A DNA stretch of 64,000 nucleotides from Clostridium lundense DSM 17049 (GTDB taxonomy: Bacteria > Bacillota > Clostridia > Clostridiales > Clostridiaceae). The stretch lies in the NCBI RefSeq assembly GCF_000619945.1, contig NZ_KK211043.1:229546-293545 (forward strand). The letters are read 5' to 3'. The notes under the pieces are model-generated. The model had not been told where the DNA came from. It searched no databases and was given only the letters and a program-made list of their open reading frames with translations. Within the stretch, counting starts at the first letter, position 1. Each line of letters starts with the position of its first letter. This document shows, piece after piece, positions 30,367 to 40,182 of this stretch. Made by a program: the position numbers and the translations under genes.

Positions 30367-32745
30367 ATGAAAGTTCCAGTTAAATGGTTAAAAGATTATG
30401 TTAATATAGATATTTCAGCTCAGGAGTTAGGAGATAGATTAACATTATCAGGCTCAAAGGTTGAAGAAGTAATTTCTTCAGGAGATGATATACAAAATGT
30501 AGTAACAGCAAAAATTGAAGAGATAAAGCCTCATCCAGATGCGGAAAAATTAGTTGTATGTCAAGTTAATGTAGGAAAAGAAGAACTTATTCAAATAGTA
30601 ACCGGTGCAAATAACATGAAAGAAGGAGACATAGTACCAGCAGCTCTTCATGGATCAACATTACCTGGAGGAGTAAAAATAAAAAAAGGAAAATTAAGAG
30701 GTATAGTTTCCAATGGTATGATGTGTTCAGAAGAAGAGTTAGGCATTGCTGGAGAAAAAGAAATACATGGATTAATGATACTTCCAAAGGATACTCCTAT
30801 CGGTAAAGATATAAAGGAAGTATTGGGATTAGATAACTCTGTAATTGATTTTGAAATAACATCAAATAGACCAGATTGCTTAAGTGTAGTTGGAATAGCT
30901 AGGGAAACTGCAGCAACATTAGGAATAGATTACACTATGCCTAATTTAGATTACAAATGTTCTTGTGAATCTAAAATAACTGATAGCTTAAAAGTAGAAG
31001 TAAGAGATGATCTTTGTAGAAGATATGCTGCAAGAGGAGTTAAAAATGTAAAAATAGCTCCTTCACCAGCGTGGATGCAAGAAAGATTAATGGAGGCAGG
31101 GGTAAGACCTATAAATAATGTAGTTGATATAACTAATTTTGTAATGCTTGAATTAGGTCAACCAATGCATGCTTTTGATGCTAGAGAAATAACATCTAAT
31201 ACTATAGTTGTAGAAAGAGCAAAAGATGGAGAGAAGTTTACTACATTAGATGAAATAGAAAGAGATTTAACAAACGATATGCTATGCATAAAAGATGGTG
31301 AAAGAACTGTAGCATTAGCAGGAATAATGGGTGGATTAAATTCAGAAGTAAAAGAGGATACTACTAGCATAATATTTGAATGTGCTAATTTTGATGGAAC
31401 TAATGTAAGAGTATCTTCTAAAAAGTTAGGTTTAAGAACAGAAGCATCTTCAAGATTTGAAAAAGATTTAGATCCAAATTTAGTTCAGATGGCTATTGAT
31501 AGAGCTTGTAATTTAATAAATGAATTAGAAGCAGGAGATGTAATGGAAGAAACTATTGACGTTTACACTAAAAAGCTTGAAGAACATACTTTAGAAGTAG
31601 ATTCAAATTGGATAAATAAATTTTTAGGTACAAATATTTCTAAAGAAGATATGAAACAATATCTTAATAGATTAGAATTAAGAACAGAGATAAAAGAAGA
31701 TACTTTAGTTATTACAGTTCCTACATTTAGATGTGATGTAAACATAAAAGAAGATGTAGCAGAAGAAATAGCAAGGATCTATGGATATAATAATGTTCCT
31801 GTTACTATATCAAATAATGCTAGCGAAAGAGGCGGAAAAAATAGAAAGCAGCACTTAGATGATAGAGTTATAGAAGCTTTAATAGGAAGTGGATTAAATC
31901 AATCAATAAGTTATTCATTCTTTAGTCCAAAGGTTTTTGATACAATATTAATACCAGAAAATAGTCCTTTAAGAAAAGTAGTAAAGATAAAGAATCCTCT
32001 TGGAGAGGACTATAGTATAATGAGAACTACTACTTTATCTTCAATGATGGAAGCATTAGCTAGAAATTATTCAAGAAATAATGAAGAAGCTAGATTATTC
32101 GAAATGGGAAAAGTATATTTACCAGGAGATGATGAATTAAAGCTTCCAGAAGAAAGAAATGTTATAACTATAGGTTTATATGGTAATGTAGACTATTTAG
32201 ATTTAAAAGGAATAGTTGAAAATGTAGTAGATCACTTAGGAATATTTGGAACTAGCTTTACTCGTGAAAGTGAAAATCCAACTTTCCATCCAGGAAAGAC
32301 TGCTAATTTATATATAAAGAGAGATTTAGTAGGAACTTTAGGAGAAATTCATCCTGATGTAGCTGAAAATTATGGAATAGATGAAAGATGCTATATTGCA
32401 GAATTAAATTTAGACCTATTATATAATCATTCTAATTTAAATAAGATGTATAAACCTCTACCAAAGTTCCCTGCAGTATCTAGAGACATTGCTATGTTAG
32501 TAGACGATAGTATATTAGTTCAGGAAATAGAAGATATAATAATAAAACAAGGCGGAAAAATGGTAGAGAAAGTTAAACTATTTGATGTTTATAAAGGAAA
32601 GCAAATACCAGAAGGTAAAAAGAGTATTGCATACTCCATACTATATAGACTAGAAAATAAAACATTGACAGATGAAGAAGTTAATAAAGTTCATGATAAA
32701 ATAGTTAGAACTATAGAAAATAAGTTAGGTGCACAGCTTAGATAA
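30367..32745 (+). CDS. pheT: Phenylalanyl-tRNA synthetase beta subunit
   Basis: A 792-residue partner of PheS. Domains in order: B1/B2 EMAP-like tRNA-binding domain (~40-150, TAKIEEIKPHPDAEKLVVCQVNVG), B3/B4 editing domain (~200-400, MLELGQPMHAFDA and EASSRFEKDLDP), B5 (~405-475), the B6/B7 pseudo-catalytic domain, and the C-terminal B8 anticodon-binding ferredoxin fold (KFPAVSRDIAMLVDDS to the end). Length is normal. It follows pheS by 25 bases with GGAGG. Confidence 0.98.
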   Translation: MKVPVKWLKDYVNIDISAQELGDRLTLSGSKVEEVISSGDDIQNVVTAKIEEIKPHPDAEKLVVCQVNVGKEELIQIVTGANNMKEGDIVPAALHGSTLPGGVKIKKGKLRGIVSNGMMCSEEELGIAGEKEIHGLMILPKDTPIGKDIKEVLGLDNSVIDFEITSNRPDCLSVVGIARETAATLGIDYTMPNLDYKCSCESKITDSLKVEVRDDLCRRYAARGVKNVKIAPSPAWMQERLMEAGVRPINNVVDITNFVMLELGQPMHAFDAREITSNTIVVERAKDGEKFTTLDEIERDLTNDMLCIKDGERTVALAGIMGGLNSEVKEDTTSIIFECANFDGTNVRVSSKKLGLRTEASSRFEKDLDPNLVQMAIDRACNLINELEAGDVMEETIDVYTKKLEEHTLEVDSNWINKFLGTNISKEDMKQYLNRLELRTEIKEDTLVITVPTFRCDVNIKEDVAEEIARIYGYNNVPVTISNNASERGGKNRKQHLDDRVIEALIGSGLNQSISYSFFSPKVFDTILIPENSPLRKVVKIKNPLGEDYSIMRTTTLSSMMEALARNYSRNNEEARLFEMGKVYLPGDDELKLPEERNVITIGLYGNVDYLDLKGIVENVVDHLGIFGTSFTRESENPTFHPGKTANLYIKRDLVGTLGEIHPDVAENYGIDERCYIAELNLDLLYNHSNLNKMYKPLPKFPAVSRDIAMLVDDSILVQEIEDIIIKQGGKMVEKVKLFDVYKGKQIPEGKKSIAYSILYRLENKTLTDEEVNKVHDKIVRTIENKLGAQLR

Positions 32746-32817
32746 ATTAATATTTTAACTATTAGTGATTTGTGTTAAAATATAGTTAAATATGAATTTA
32801 TCTGAGAGGGTGTTTAC

Positions 32818-33420
32818 ATGAACATAGTAACTGTTAGGATAAATGGAGTAGAGTATAACCTAAAGGGTAATGAAAAAGAAGAATATTTACATAAAGTTGC
32901 TAGTTATGTAGATAAGAAGTTGAAAAATATAACAGACAATAATAGCAAACTTAGTACCTCCTCAGCTGCCATTTTAACTGCTATAAATGCCGTTGATGAT
33001 ATGTTAAAAAAAGACGAAGAGATTCAACAGCTTTTAGATAAAATTAATAAAATGGAAGAAAAAGAAAGCAATTTAATTAAAAAAATGAAGGAGTTAAATA
33101 GTAAAGCTATTCAATTGGAAAGTTATAATGAAGAGCTTAAGAAAAAGACCCAAGGTAGTCAACATGAAGAAACATTAAAAGCTAAAGAAGCAGAACTGAA
33201 TTCTATAACTAAAGAACGAGATATTTTACAGGAAGCTTGCAAAAAATATTTGCAGGAAAATAATGTTCTAAAATCTGAATGTAAAGAATACAAGTTCCAA
33301 GTTCAGTCTGCAAAATACAAGGTAATGGATTTACAACATAGGTTAATTGAGACGCAAGTTCAATTAGCTAAGGAAAAGAAACAGAACAGTCCTATGTTAA
33401 ACATGGAAAAAAAACTATAA
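32818..33420 (+). CDS. zapA: ZapA-like cell division protein, long form
   Basis: A 200-residue protein. The N-terminal ~75 residues match ZapA (VTVRINGVEYNLKGNEKEEYLHKVASYVDKKL, then STSSAAILTAINAVDDMLK), a factor that crosslinks FtsZ filaments at the Z ring. The rest is a long coiled coil with heptad-like Leu/Ile and Glu/Lys, making it about twice the usual length of ZapA, as in other clostridia. It follows pheT in many Firmicutes. A terminator follows immediately. Confidence 0.88.
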   Translation: MNIVTVRINGVEYNLKGNEKEEYLHKVASYVDKKLKNITDNNSKLSTSSAAILTAINAVDDMLKKDEEIQQLLDKINKMEEKESNLIKKMKELNSKAIQLESYNEELKKKTQGSQHEETLKAKEAELNSITKERDILQEACKKYLQENNVLKSECKEYKFQVQSAKYKVMDLQHRLIETQVQLAKEKKQNSPMLNMEKKL

Positions 33421-33459
33421 ACAAAAGGTGTGTATTTTAAATACACACCTTTTGTTTAT
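33421..33459 (+). terminator. Terminator after zapA
   Basis: ACAAAAGGTGTGTATT, loop TTA, AATACACACCTTTTGT, then TTATT. The stem is a perfect 16 base pairs and starts right after the stop codon. Confidence 0.9.
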
Positions 33460-33462
33460 TCG

Positions 33463-33570
33463 ATGACTACCCGCTCTAATACTCACATCTTCTTCAAAGT
33501 GGGAGTAAAGAGCGGCTACGTCCCTGGATAACGATTTCTAAGCTTCAGTGTTCTGAAGCTAAGAACTCTG
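33463..33570 (+). repeat. Structured ~80-base repeat, copy B, with 3' hairpin
   Basis: Core 33463-33545 matches copy A at 18003. Outer stem CCGCTCT / AGAGCGG is fully paired, inner stem TACTC / GAGTA, then the tail CTACGTCCCTGGATAACG. Here the conserved end runs into an extra 12-bp hairpin TTCTAAGCTTCAG / CTGAAGCTAAGAA (33536-33565) that copy A lacks. It lies directly after the zapA terminator. Confidence 0.75.
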
Positions 33571-33656
33571 TTTATATAAATATTGTGATATTCACCTAAA
33601 TACATGCATAATAATAGTCTAAAGATATAGAGACAAATATATAGGGGGATATATTT

Positions 33657-34649
33657 ATGAAAGTTTTATTCTGCATTAGAGGTGACTTTTATAGAAACTT
33701 TGCTGGTGATTCAATGCAGGTTATAAAAACAGCGGAGCATTTGAAAAAAATGGGGGTTACCGTAGATATAAATAATGGATATATAAATGATTATTCTGTA
33801 TATGATATAATACATTTATTTAATCTTACAACTATGGGGGAAACTTATAAATATTATAAAAATGCTAAAAAGTATAAAAAAACTATTGTAATTTCGCCGT
33901 TATATTGGAATTTAAAAAAGTATCTTAATTATGAAAAGGATTTCGAAGGAATTAAGCTATGGGATAAATGTAAACCATATAGATATGAAATACTTAGGGG
34001 ATGTAAAATGGTTTATACTAATAGTGATATGGAGGGAGAATTACTAAAAAGAGAATTTGGTAGGTATTTTCCTTATACAGTTGTATATAGCGGAGTAGAA
34101 GTTGAAAATGAAGATGTACCTCTTTATAACTTTAAAGAAAGATATAAATTGGATAATTATATATTGTGTGTAGGGAAAATATGCAAAATAAAGAATCAAT
34201 TAACCTTAGCTAAAATATGTAAAGACTTAGCGTTAGAACTTGTGCTTATAGGTAATATAACAGACAGAGAATATTATAATAGCTGTACAAGTTTGCCCAA
34301 TGTTACCTATCTAGGATTTATGGATAGCTATAATATCTATAATGCTTATAGATTTGCTAAATTACATGTATTACCTTCTTTCATTGAAACCCCGGGATTA
34401 TCATCTTTGGAAGCTGCTGCAAGTGGATGTAATATTGTATCCACAGAAGAAGGCAGTGCAAAAGAGTATTTTAAGGATATGGCTATGTATTGCGACCCTT
34501 ACAATAAGAATAGCATTGGTGAATGTATAGAAGAGGCTATAAAGAAAAATAAAGATGATGATTTGAAAAATTATGTTCTTAATAATTATAGTTGGGAAAA
34601 GTCTGCAATAGAGTTGTATAACAATTATAAAAGGTTGTTAACAAGTTGA
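33657..34649 (+). CDS. Glycosyltransferase, GT4-like
   Basis: A 330-residue GT-B glycosyltransferase. The C-terminal half is typical of family 4: YILCVGKICKIKNQLTLAKI (nucleotide-sugar-domain start), VTYLGFMDSYNIYNAYRFAKLHVLPSFIETPGLSSLEAAASGCNIV with the ExxxxxxxE catalytic region, and ELYNNYKRLL at the end. The N-terminus has GDSMQVIKTAEHLKKMGV, the acceptor domain start. It stands alone between zapA and the U32 peptidase, about 9 kb from the polysaccharide locus. The ribosome site is GGGGG. The acceptor is unknown. Confidence 0.85.
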   Translation: MKVLFCIRGDFYRNFAGDSMQVIKTAEHLKKMGVTVDINNGYINDYSVYDIIHLFNLTTMGETYKYYKNAKKYKKTIVISPLYWNLKKYLNYEKDFEGIKLWDKCKPYRYEILRGCKMVYTNSDMEGELLKREFGRYFPYTVVYSGVEVENEDVPLYNFKERYKLDNYILCVGKICKIKNQLTLAKICKDLALELVLIGNITDREYYNSCTSLPNVTYLGFMDSYNIYNAYRFAKLHVLPSFIETPGLSSLEAAASGCNIVSTEEGSAKEYFKDMAMYCDPYNKNSIGECIEEAIKKNKDDDLKNYVLNNYSWEKSAIELYNNYKRLLTS

Positions 34650-34710
34650 CAATTGAACGTTCTTTATTATTTACAATCTAGGTTTTGAAGATAGGCTAAA
34701 ATTTAATTAA

Positions 34711-34748
34711 TAAAAAATGCTTTTTCAAAAGAAGGGCATTTTTTATTT
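34711..34748 (+). terminator. Terminator after the lone glycosyltransferase
   Basis: AAAAAATGC pairs with GCATTTTTT across a ~15-base loop, then ATTTTTT. Confidence 0.6.
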
Positions 34749-34863
34749 TTTAATTTTAGATTTTCTGTAGAGTAGCAGAAGAAGATGTTATGTAATTATC
34801 TATTGCCCTCTATCAATTGTAAGAAATGAAGAGTACTTTTTTATCACTTTAGGTAAAATAAGT

Positions 34864-34891
34864 TTTAAATGCAAATAATATATTGTATAAT
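34864..34891 (+). promoter_or_regulatory. Probable sigma-A promoter of the U32 peptidase gene
   Basis: TTTAAA (34864-34869), 16-base spacer, TATAAT (34886-34891). The -35 box is weak. Confidence 0.5.
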
Positions 34892-34922
34892 AAACTTTAG
34901 GATTTAATTAGGAGAGATGTAA

Positions 34923-37286
34923 ATGAAAAAAGTAGAATTACTAGCCCCAGCAGGAAGTATGGAAAGTTTATATGCAGCAGTACAGGCAGGAGCAGATGCA
35001 GTATATTTAGGGGGAAGTAAATTTTCCGCTAGGGCATATGCTTCAAATTTTGATGATGAAAATATGAAAAAAGCAGTAGAGTATTGTCATGTTTATGGAG
35101 TAAAGGTCTATATAACTTTAAATACTCTTTTAAAAGAAAAAGAAATAGAAGAAGCATTACAATATGCTAAGTTTTTATATAAGATAGGAGTAGATGGTTT
35201 AATAATTCAGGATACAGGATTGGTATATCTTTTAAGAGAACAAGTACCTGAACTTGAACTTCATGCTTCAACTCAAATGACTGTACATAATATAGAAGGA
35301 GCTAAATTATTAAAAGAATTAGGATTTAAAAGAATAGTTCTTTCTAGAGAATTATCTTTAGAAGAAATAAAAAACATATCTAATGAATTAGGAGTAGAAA
35401 CAGAAATATTTGTTCATGGAGCACTTTGTATATGCTATTCTGGACAGTGTCTTATGAGCAGTATCATAGGTGGAAGAAGCGGAAATAGAGGAAGATGTGC
35501 TCAGCCTTGTAGGTTGCCATATACACTTTTGAATAAAACCTGTGGCATTGAAAAAAAGGGATATCTGTTAAGTCCTAAGGACATAAGCACTTTAGAAAAT
35601 ATTGAAGATATAATTTTAAGCCGTGCTTCTTCACTTAAAATAGAAGGACGTATGAAAAGACCAGAATATGTGGCAGGAGTAGTAGAAATATATAGAAAAG
35701 CTATTGATAGTTTAGAAGAAAAAATAGAAGATAATAAATTTGAGCATAAAAAAGAAAGTAAAAAACTTCTTCAGTTATTTAATAGAGAGGGTTTTTCAAA
35801 AGCTTATCTTTATGGAAATGTTGGGAAGGATATGATGGCATATTCTTTTCCTAAAAATACAGGACTCTTTCTTGGAAAGGTGAATAAGGATTTAACAATA
35901 ACCTTGGAAGAAGAGATAAATTTAAAAGATGGAGTAAGAAATAAAGAAAAAGGTTTTACTGTATCTAAAATAATTAAAAATAATAAAGAAGTAGAAAATG
36001 GATTTAAAGGAGATAGAGTTAAACTATATCCTGTAAATTATAGTTTTGGTGATGAATTATTTAAAACTTCAGATATAAGTCTATTAAAAGAATATGAAAA
36101 ATATTATATGAATCCTTATAATAAAAAGGTTAATTTGAATATAGAAATTAATTTTAAAGTAGATTCTCCTATAACTATTTCTACAAATATCAATGGAAAA
36201 GATATATTAGTAGAGGGAGATATAGTTCAAAAGGCTATAAAGAGACCGTTAGAAAAGAGCAAGATAGAAGAAAACTTAAATAAAACAGGAGATACACCTT
36301 TTAAATTCGAAAGTATAATTTTTAGGAAATACGAAGAAGGCTTCTTGCCAGTATCTTCTATAAATGATATAAGAAGAAGACTTTTATTAATGGTAGAAGA
36401 AGAAGTTTTAAGTAAATGGAATAGAGAAGTAAAAACTGTTTTAAAAGAAGAGAAAGTAGAAAAGTATAATAAAATAAAAGGAAATATACCTGAATGCTTA
36501 GTTTACATTACTACAAAAGAACAGTTAAAGGCAGCATGTGATTGTGGTATAGTAAATATATGTTTTAATCCTTTTATGAGAAAAAATCAAGTTTCTATAG
36601 AAGAACTTAAGGATAAAAATTTAAATATATATCTTAAAATACCTAATATTATAAAGCAGGAATTTAAAACTATAAAGAAATTCATAGAAAATAATGCAAA
36701 ATATATTAGTGGAATAGTTACTGCTAATTTAGGTATTATAAATGAATTTAAAGAACAAGTTACTATAATAGGTGACTATAAATTAAATATGTTTAATAGT
36801 TATTCCATAAATTTTTATGAAGATATATTAAGTGGAAATTGTTTAAGTGTAGAATTAAATAAAAAAGAGATAGAAAATGTATTGAAGAATAATAAGAATA
36901 ATATTCAAAATTTAGTTTATGGAAAAATAGAAGTTATGGTAAGTGAGTATTGTCCTATTGGAAGCAATTTTGGAGGAAAATGTAAAGATAAGGAATGCAA
37001 TGGATACTGCAAAGGTAAGGATTTTCAACTAATTGATAGAATGGATGAGAGGTTTTCTGTATTAACAGATAATTTTTGCAGAAGTTATGTTTATAACTCT
37101 GTGCCTTTAAACCTTATACCGAATATAAATGAGTTGGAAAATATGGGTATAAGTTCTTTTAGATTAGATTTTATAGATGAGAATTATGACAATACTTTGG
37201 ATATATTAAGGGCCTTTACTAAGAAAAGTTTCACCAAAGATTTTAATAATTTTACTAGGGGCCATTATAAACGAGGAGTAGAGTAA
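34923..37286 (+). CDS. U32 family peptidase-like protein (with DUF3656)
   Basis: A 787-residue protein. The U32 domain (~1-300) begins VELLAPAGSMESLYAAVQAGADAVYLGG. It carries ELHASTQMTVHN, FVHGALCICYSGQCLMSS and the family pattern GGRSGNRGRCAQPCRLPY with cysteines that bind an iron-sulfur cluster in RNA hydroxylase relatives such as RlhA. A middle DUF3656-like region (~385-500) and a C-terminal part with CPIGSNFGGKCKDKECNGYCKGK follow. Long U32 proteins are now linked to RNA hydroxylation rather than proteolysis, but which applies here is unproved. It is 13 bases upstream of mutS2, so probably cotranscribed. Confidence 0.88.
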   Translation: MKKVELLAPAGSMESLYAAVQAGADAVYLGGSKFSARAYASNFDDENMKKAVEYCHVYGVKVYITLNTLLKEKEIEEALQYAKFLYKIGVDGLIIQDTGLVYLLREQVPELELHASTQMTVHNIEGAKLLKELGFKRIVLSRELSLEEIKNISNELGVETEIFVHGALCICYSGQCLMSSIIGGRSGNRGRCAQPCRLPYTLLNKTCGIEKKGYLLSPKDISTLENIEDIILSRASSLKIEGRMKRPEYVAGVVEIYRKAIDSLEEKIEDNKFEHKKESKKLLQLFNREGFSKAYLYGNVGKDMMAYSFPKNTGLFLGKVNKDLTITLEEEINLKDGVRNKEKGFTVSKIIKNNKEVENGFKGDRVKLYPVNYSFGDELFKTSDISLLKEYEKYYMNPYNKKVNLNIEINFKVDSPITISTNINGKDILVEGDIVQKAIKRPLEKSKIEENLNKTGDTPFKFESIIFRKYEEGFLPVSSINDIRRRLLLMVEEEVLSKWNREVKTVLKEEKVEKYNKIKGNIPECLVYITTKEQLKAACDCGIVNICFNPFMRKNQVSIEELKDKNLNIYLKIPNIIKQEFKTIKKFIENNAKYISGIVTANLGIINEFKEQVTIIGDYKLNMFNSYSINFYEDILSGNCLSVELNKKEIENVLKNNKNNIQNLVYGKIEVMVSEYCPIGSNFGGKCKDKECNGYCKGKDFQLIDRMDERFSVLTDNFCRSYVYNSVPLNLIPNINELENMGISSFRLDFIDENYDNTLDILRAFTKKSFTKDFNNFTRGHYKRGVE

Positions 37287-37308
37287 CTAAAAAAGGTGGT
37301 TGAGAGAA

Positions 37309-39669
37309 TTGAACGAAAGAGCATTGAGAGTTTTAGAATTTAATAAAATAAAGGAAATGGTAAAAAGTTATACTAGCACAGAAGCTGCTAAGGACTTAAT
37401 AGAAGATTTAAAACCTTATGATAATATATATGAAGTTAAGGAACATCTGGAGGAAACTAAGGAAGCTCTTAATTTATTAACTAAAAAGGGAGCGCCTCCT
37501 TTTGAAGGAGTTTATGATATAAGAGAAGGAGTAAAAAGAGCAGAAAAAGGTTTTTCTCTTATGCCAGGACAGTTATTAAGAATTGCTACAATGTTAAGAT
37601 GTGCTAGAAGATTTAAAGAGTATATAGATCATAAAGATGAGGAAGAAAGTTATAAGGTTATTGAGGATATATGTGAAGGAATAGTACCGCTTAAAACATT
37701 AGAAGATAATATTTTTAATGCTATTGTAAGTGAAGAAGAAATATCTGATAGAGCCAGTAGTGCATTATATAATATAAGAAGGGCTCTTAAGGATAAGAAT
37801 ACTTCTGTAAGGGATAAGGTTAATGCTCTTATGAGAAACTATGCTCCATATCTACAAGAAAGCATATATACAATTAGAGGAGAAAGATATGTTTTACCTG
37901 TAAGAGCAGAACATAAGGGGTCAGTGCCAGGACTTGTTCATGACCAGAGTTCTTCAGGGGCAACTTTATTTATTGAACCTATGAGTCTTGTAAATTTAAA
38001 CAATGAGATAAAAGAATTAATGTTAAAGGAAAAAGCAGAAATTGAAAGAATTTTACAAGAACTTTCAGAGAGAATATATGACAATATTATAGCTGTAAGA
38101 AATAATGCTAATATAGTGTGGGAGTTAGACTTTATATTTGCTAAGGCTAAATTTGCTAGTGGCTTAAATTGTATATGCCCTAGTGTAAATGATGAAGGAA
38201 TAATTGATATAGTAGAAGGTAAGCATCCACTTATTGACCCTAAAGTTGTGGTACCTTTAAATATATACTTAGGGAGAGATTTTACTTCTTTAATTATTAC
38301 AGGACCTAATACTGGTGGTAAAACTGTTTCATTAAAAACAGTAGGTCTATTACATATTATGGCTATGAGTGGGTTAATGATTCCTGCAAGAGAAAATTCT
38401 ACAGTTAGTTTCTTTAAAGAAGTTTTTGCAGATATAGGAGATGAACAGAGTATTGAGCAAAGTTTGTCTACTTTCTCATCTCATATGACTAATATAGTAG
38501 ATATCATTAAAAAGGCAGATGAAAATTCTTTAGTATTATTCGATGAATTGGGTGCAGGTACTGATCCTACAGAAGGAGCGGCACTAGCAGTATCTATTCT
38601 TGAAAATTTAAAGAAGAGAAAAGTAAAGATAATGGCTACAACTCACTATAGTGAGCTTAAAGGATATGCTTTAAAAACAGAAGGAGTAGAAAATGCTTCA
38701 GTAGAATTTGATGTGGAAACATTGAGACCAACCTATAGATTACTTATAGGTGTACCAGGAAAGTCCAACGCATTTGAAATATCAAAGAGATTAGGATTAC
38801 CAGAATATATTATAGAAGATGCAAAGGAAAGCATATCAAGCGAAAGTTTAAGATTTGAAGACTTAATTCAGAGTCTTCAGGAGAAAAGTATTAAGGCATC
38901 AGAAGATGCAAGAAAATCTGAAATGTTTAAAATTGAAGCAAGTAGTTTAAAGGATAAATATGAAGAAAAATTATATGGTTTGGAAAAAACAAGAGAAAAG
39001 CTTTTAATAGAGGCACAAAAAGAAGGAAAAAGATTAATTAAAGAAGCAAAAGAAGAAGCAGATAACATTTTGAAAAATATAAGAGATTTAGAAAGAATGG
39101 GATATTCCTCTGATGTAAGACAAAAATTAGAGGAGGAAAGAAGAAAACTTAAAAATAAGTTAGATAAACTCGAGGAAGAAACAGAGAAGAAGCAAAAGGA
39201 TAAGGGAGAAAAAATAGAAGAAGTAAAATTAGGTGAAGAAGTTTATCTTCCAAAGTTAAATCAAAATGTAGTAATCTTATCAAAGCCTGACAATAAGGGT
39301 GAAGTGCAAGTTCAAGCTGGAATAATGAAAATTAGTGTTAAACTTGATGACTTGAGAGTATCTAACAAATCAAAAGAAGAAAATAAGAAAGCTAAAAAAA
39401 GAGAAGCAAAATTAAATTTAAGAATGGTTGACTCTTCTATAGATTTAAGAGGAATGGACGCTGAAGAAGCTATTTATTCTACAGATAAATATTTAGATGA
39501 GGCCTATATGGCAGGGTTAAAGCTGGTAACAGTTATACATGGAAAAGGCACAGGTATACTTAGAAAAGCTATAAACGATATGCTAAAGAGACATAGCCAT
39601 GTAAAAACTTATAGATTAGGTGAATATGGAGAAGGCGGCAGTGGTGTAACAGTAGTAGAGTTAAAATAG
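37309..39669 (+). CDS. mutS2: MutS2 endonuclease/ATPase
   Basis: A 786-residue protein. TTG 37309 gives MNERALRVLEFNKIKEMV as in homologues, with AAAGGTGG 9 bases upstream; TTG 37300 is too close to it. Domains: N-terminal clamp region, ATPase with Walker A TGPNTGGKT, FADIGDEQSIEQSLSTFSSHM and Walker B LVLFDELGAGTDP, a long coiled coil (~515-640), a KOW-like beta domain, and the C-terminal Smr nuclease domain (DLRGMDAEEA, VIHGKGTGILRKAI). MutS2 acts on recombination intermediates and, in Bacillus, on collided ribosomes. All motifs are intact. Confidence 0.95.
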   Translation: MNERALRVLEFNKIKEMVKSYTSTEAAKDLIEDLKPYDNIYEVKEHLEETKEALNLLTKKGAPPFEGVYDIREGVKRAEKGFSLMPGQLLRIATMLRCARRFKEYIDHKDEEESYKVIEDICEGIVPLKTLEDNIFNAIVSEEEISDRASSALYNIRRALKDKNTSVRDKVNALMRNYAPYLQESIYTIRGERYVLPVRAEHKGSVPGLVHDQSSSGATLFIEPMSLVNLNNEIKELMLKEKAEIERILQELSERIYDNIIAVRNNANIVWELDFIFAKAKFASGLNCICPSVNDEGIIDIVEGKHPLIDPKVVVPLNIYLGRDFTSLIITGPNTGGKTVSLKTVGLLHIMAMSGLMIPARENSTVSFFKEVFADIGDEQSIEQSLSTFSSHMTNIVDIIKKADENSLVLFDELGAGTDPTEGAALAVSILENLKKRKVKIMATTHYSELKGYALKTEGVENASVEFDVETLRPTYRLLIGVPGKSNAFEISKRLGLPEYIIEDAKESISSESLRFEDLIQSLQEKSIKASEDARKSEMFKIEASSLKDKYEEKLYGLEKTREKLLIEAQKEGKRLIKEAKEEADNILKNIRDLERMGYSSDVRQKLEEERRKLKNKLDKLEEETEKKQKDKGEKIEEVKLGEEVYLPKLNQNVVILSKPDNKGEVQVQAGIMKISVKLDDLRVSNKSKEENKKAKKREAKLNLRMVDSSIDLRGMDAEEAIYSTDKYLDEAYMAGLKLVTVIHGKGTGILRKAINDMLKRHSHVKTYRLGEYGEGGSGVTVVELK

Positions 39670-39698
39670 TTAATTATAATTGATAGAGGGTGTTTTTA

Positions 39699-40157
39699 TT
39701 GATAATAGTTAGTGCTTGCCTATGTGGAGTGAATTGCAAATATAGTGGGGGAAACAACTTAAATAATGATATACTAAAATTATTTAAAGAGGGAAAGGCT
39801 ATATTAGTATGTCCAGAGCAGTTAGGTGGTTTAGAAACTCCAAGGGAACCTCATGAAATTTTACAGGGTACAGGTGAAAGTGTACTAAGCGGTACAGGTA
39901 AAGTGATAAGCAAAAAAGGTAAGAATTCCACAGATAACTTTGTAAAAGGAGCTTATGAAACTTTAAAAATAGCACAAAGTTGTAATGCTAAAGTAGCAAT
40001 ACTAAAGGCGAAAAGCCCTTCTTGTGGATGTGGAATCATTTATGATGGAACTTTTTCTGGAAATAAAAAAGAGGGAAATGGTGTTACAGCAGAACTATTA
40101 ATTAAAAATGGTATTAAGGTTTATACAGAGGAAAATTTTAAGGATAAAAACTTTTAG
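39699..40157 (+). CDS. DUF523 family protein
   Basis: A 152-residue protein from TTG 39699, with AGAGGG 8 bases upstream; GTG 39690 overlaps that site. DUF523 marks: the N-terminal MIIVSACLCGVNCKYSGGNN, VCPEQLGGLETPREPHEI, and KAKSPSCGCGIIYDGTFSG. Conserved cysteines (CLCGVNC, SPSCGCG) suggest a metal or iron-sulfur site. The biochemical role is not established. It follows mutS2 by 29 bases. Confidence 0.88.
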   Translation: MIIVSACLCGVNCKYSGGNNLNNDILKLFKEGKAILVCPEQLGGLETPREPHEILQGTGESVLSGTGKVISKKGKNSTDNFVKGAYETLKIAQSCNAKVAILKAKSPSCGCGIIYDGTFSGNKKEGNGVTAELLIKNGIKVYTEENFKDKNF

Positions 40158-40182
40158 AGAAGTTTAATGGGGTGAAGAGTCA

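Noticed and set aside
34342..34530. 62-residue plus-strand ORF
   Set aside because: Alternate frame inside the lone glycosyltransferase gene, without a ribosome site.
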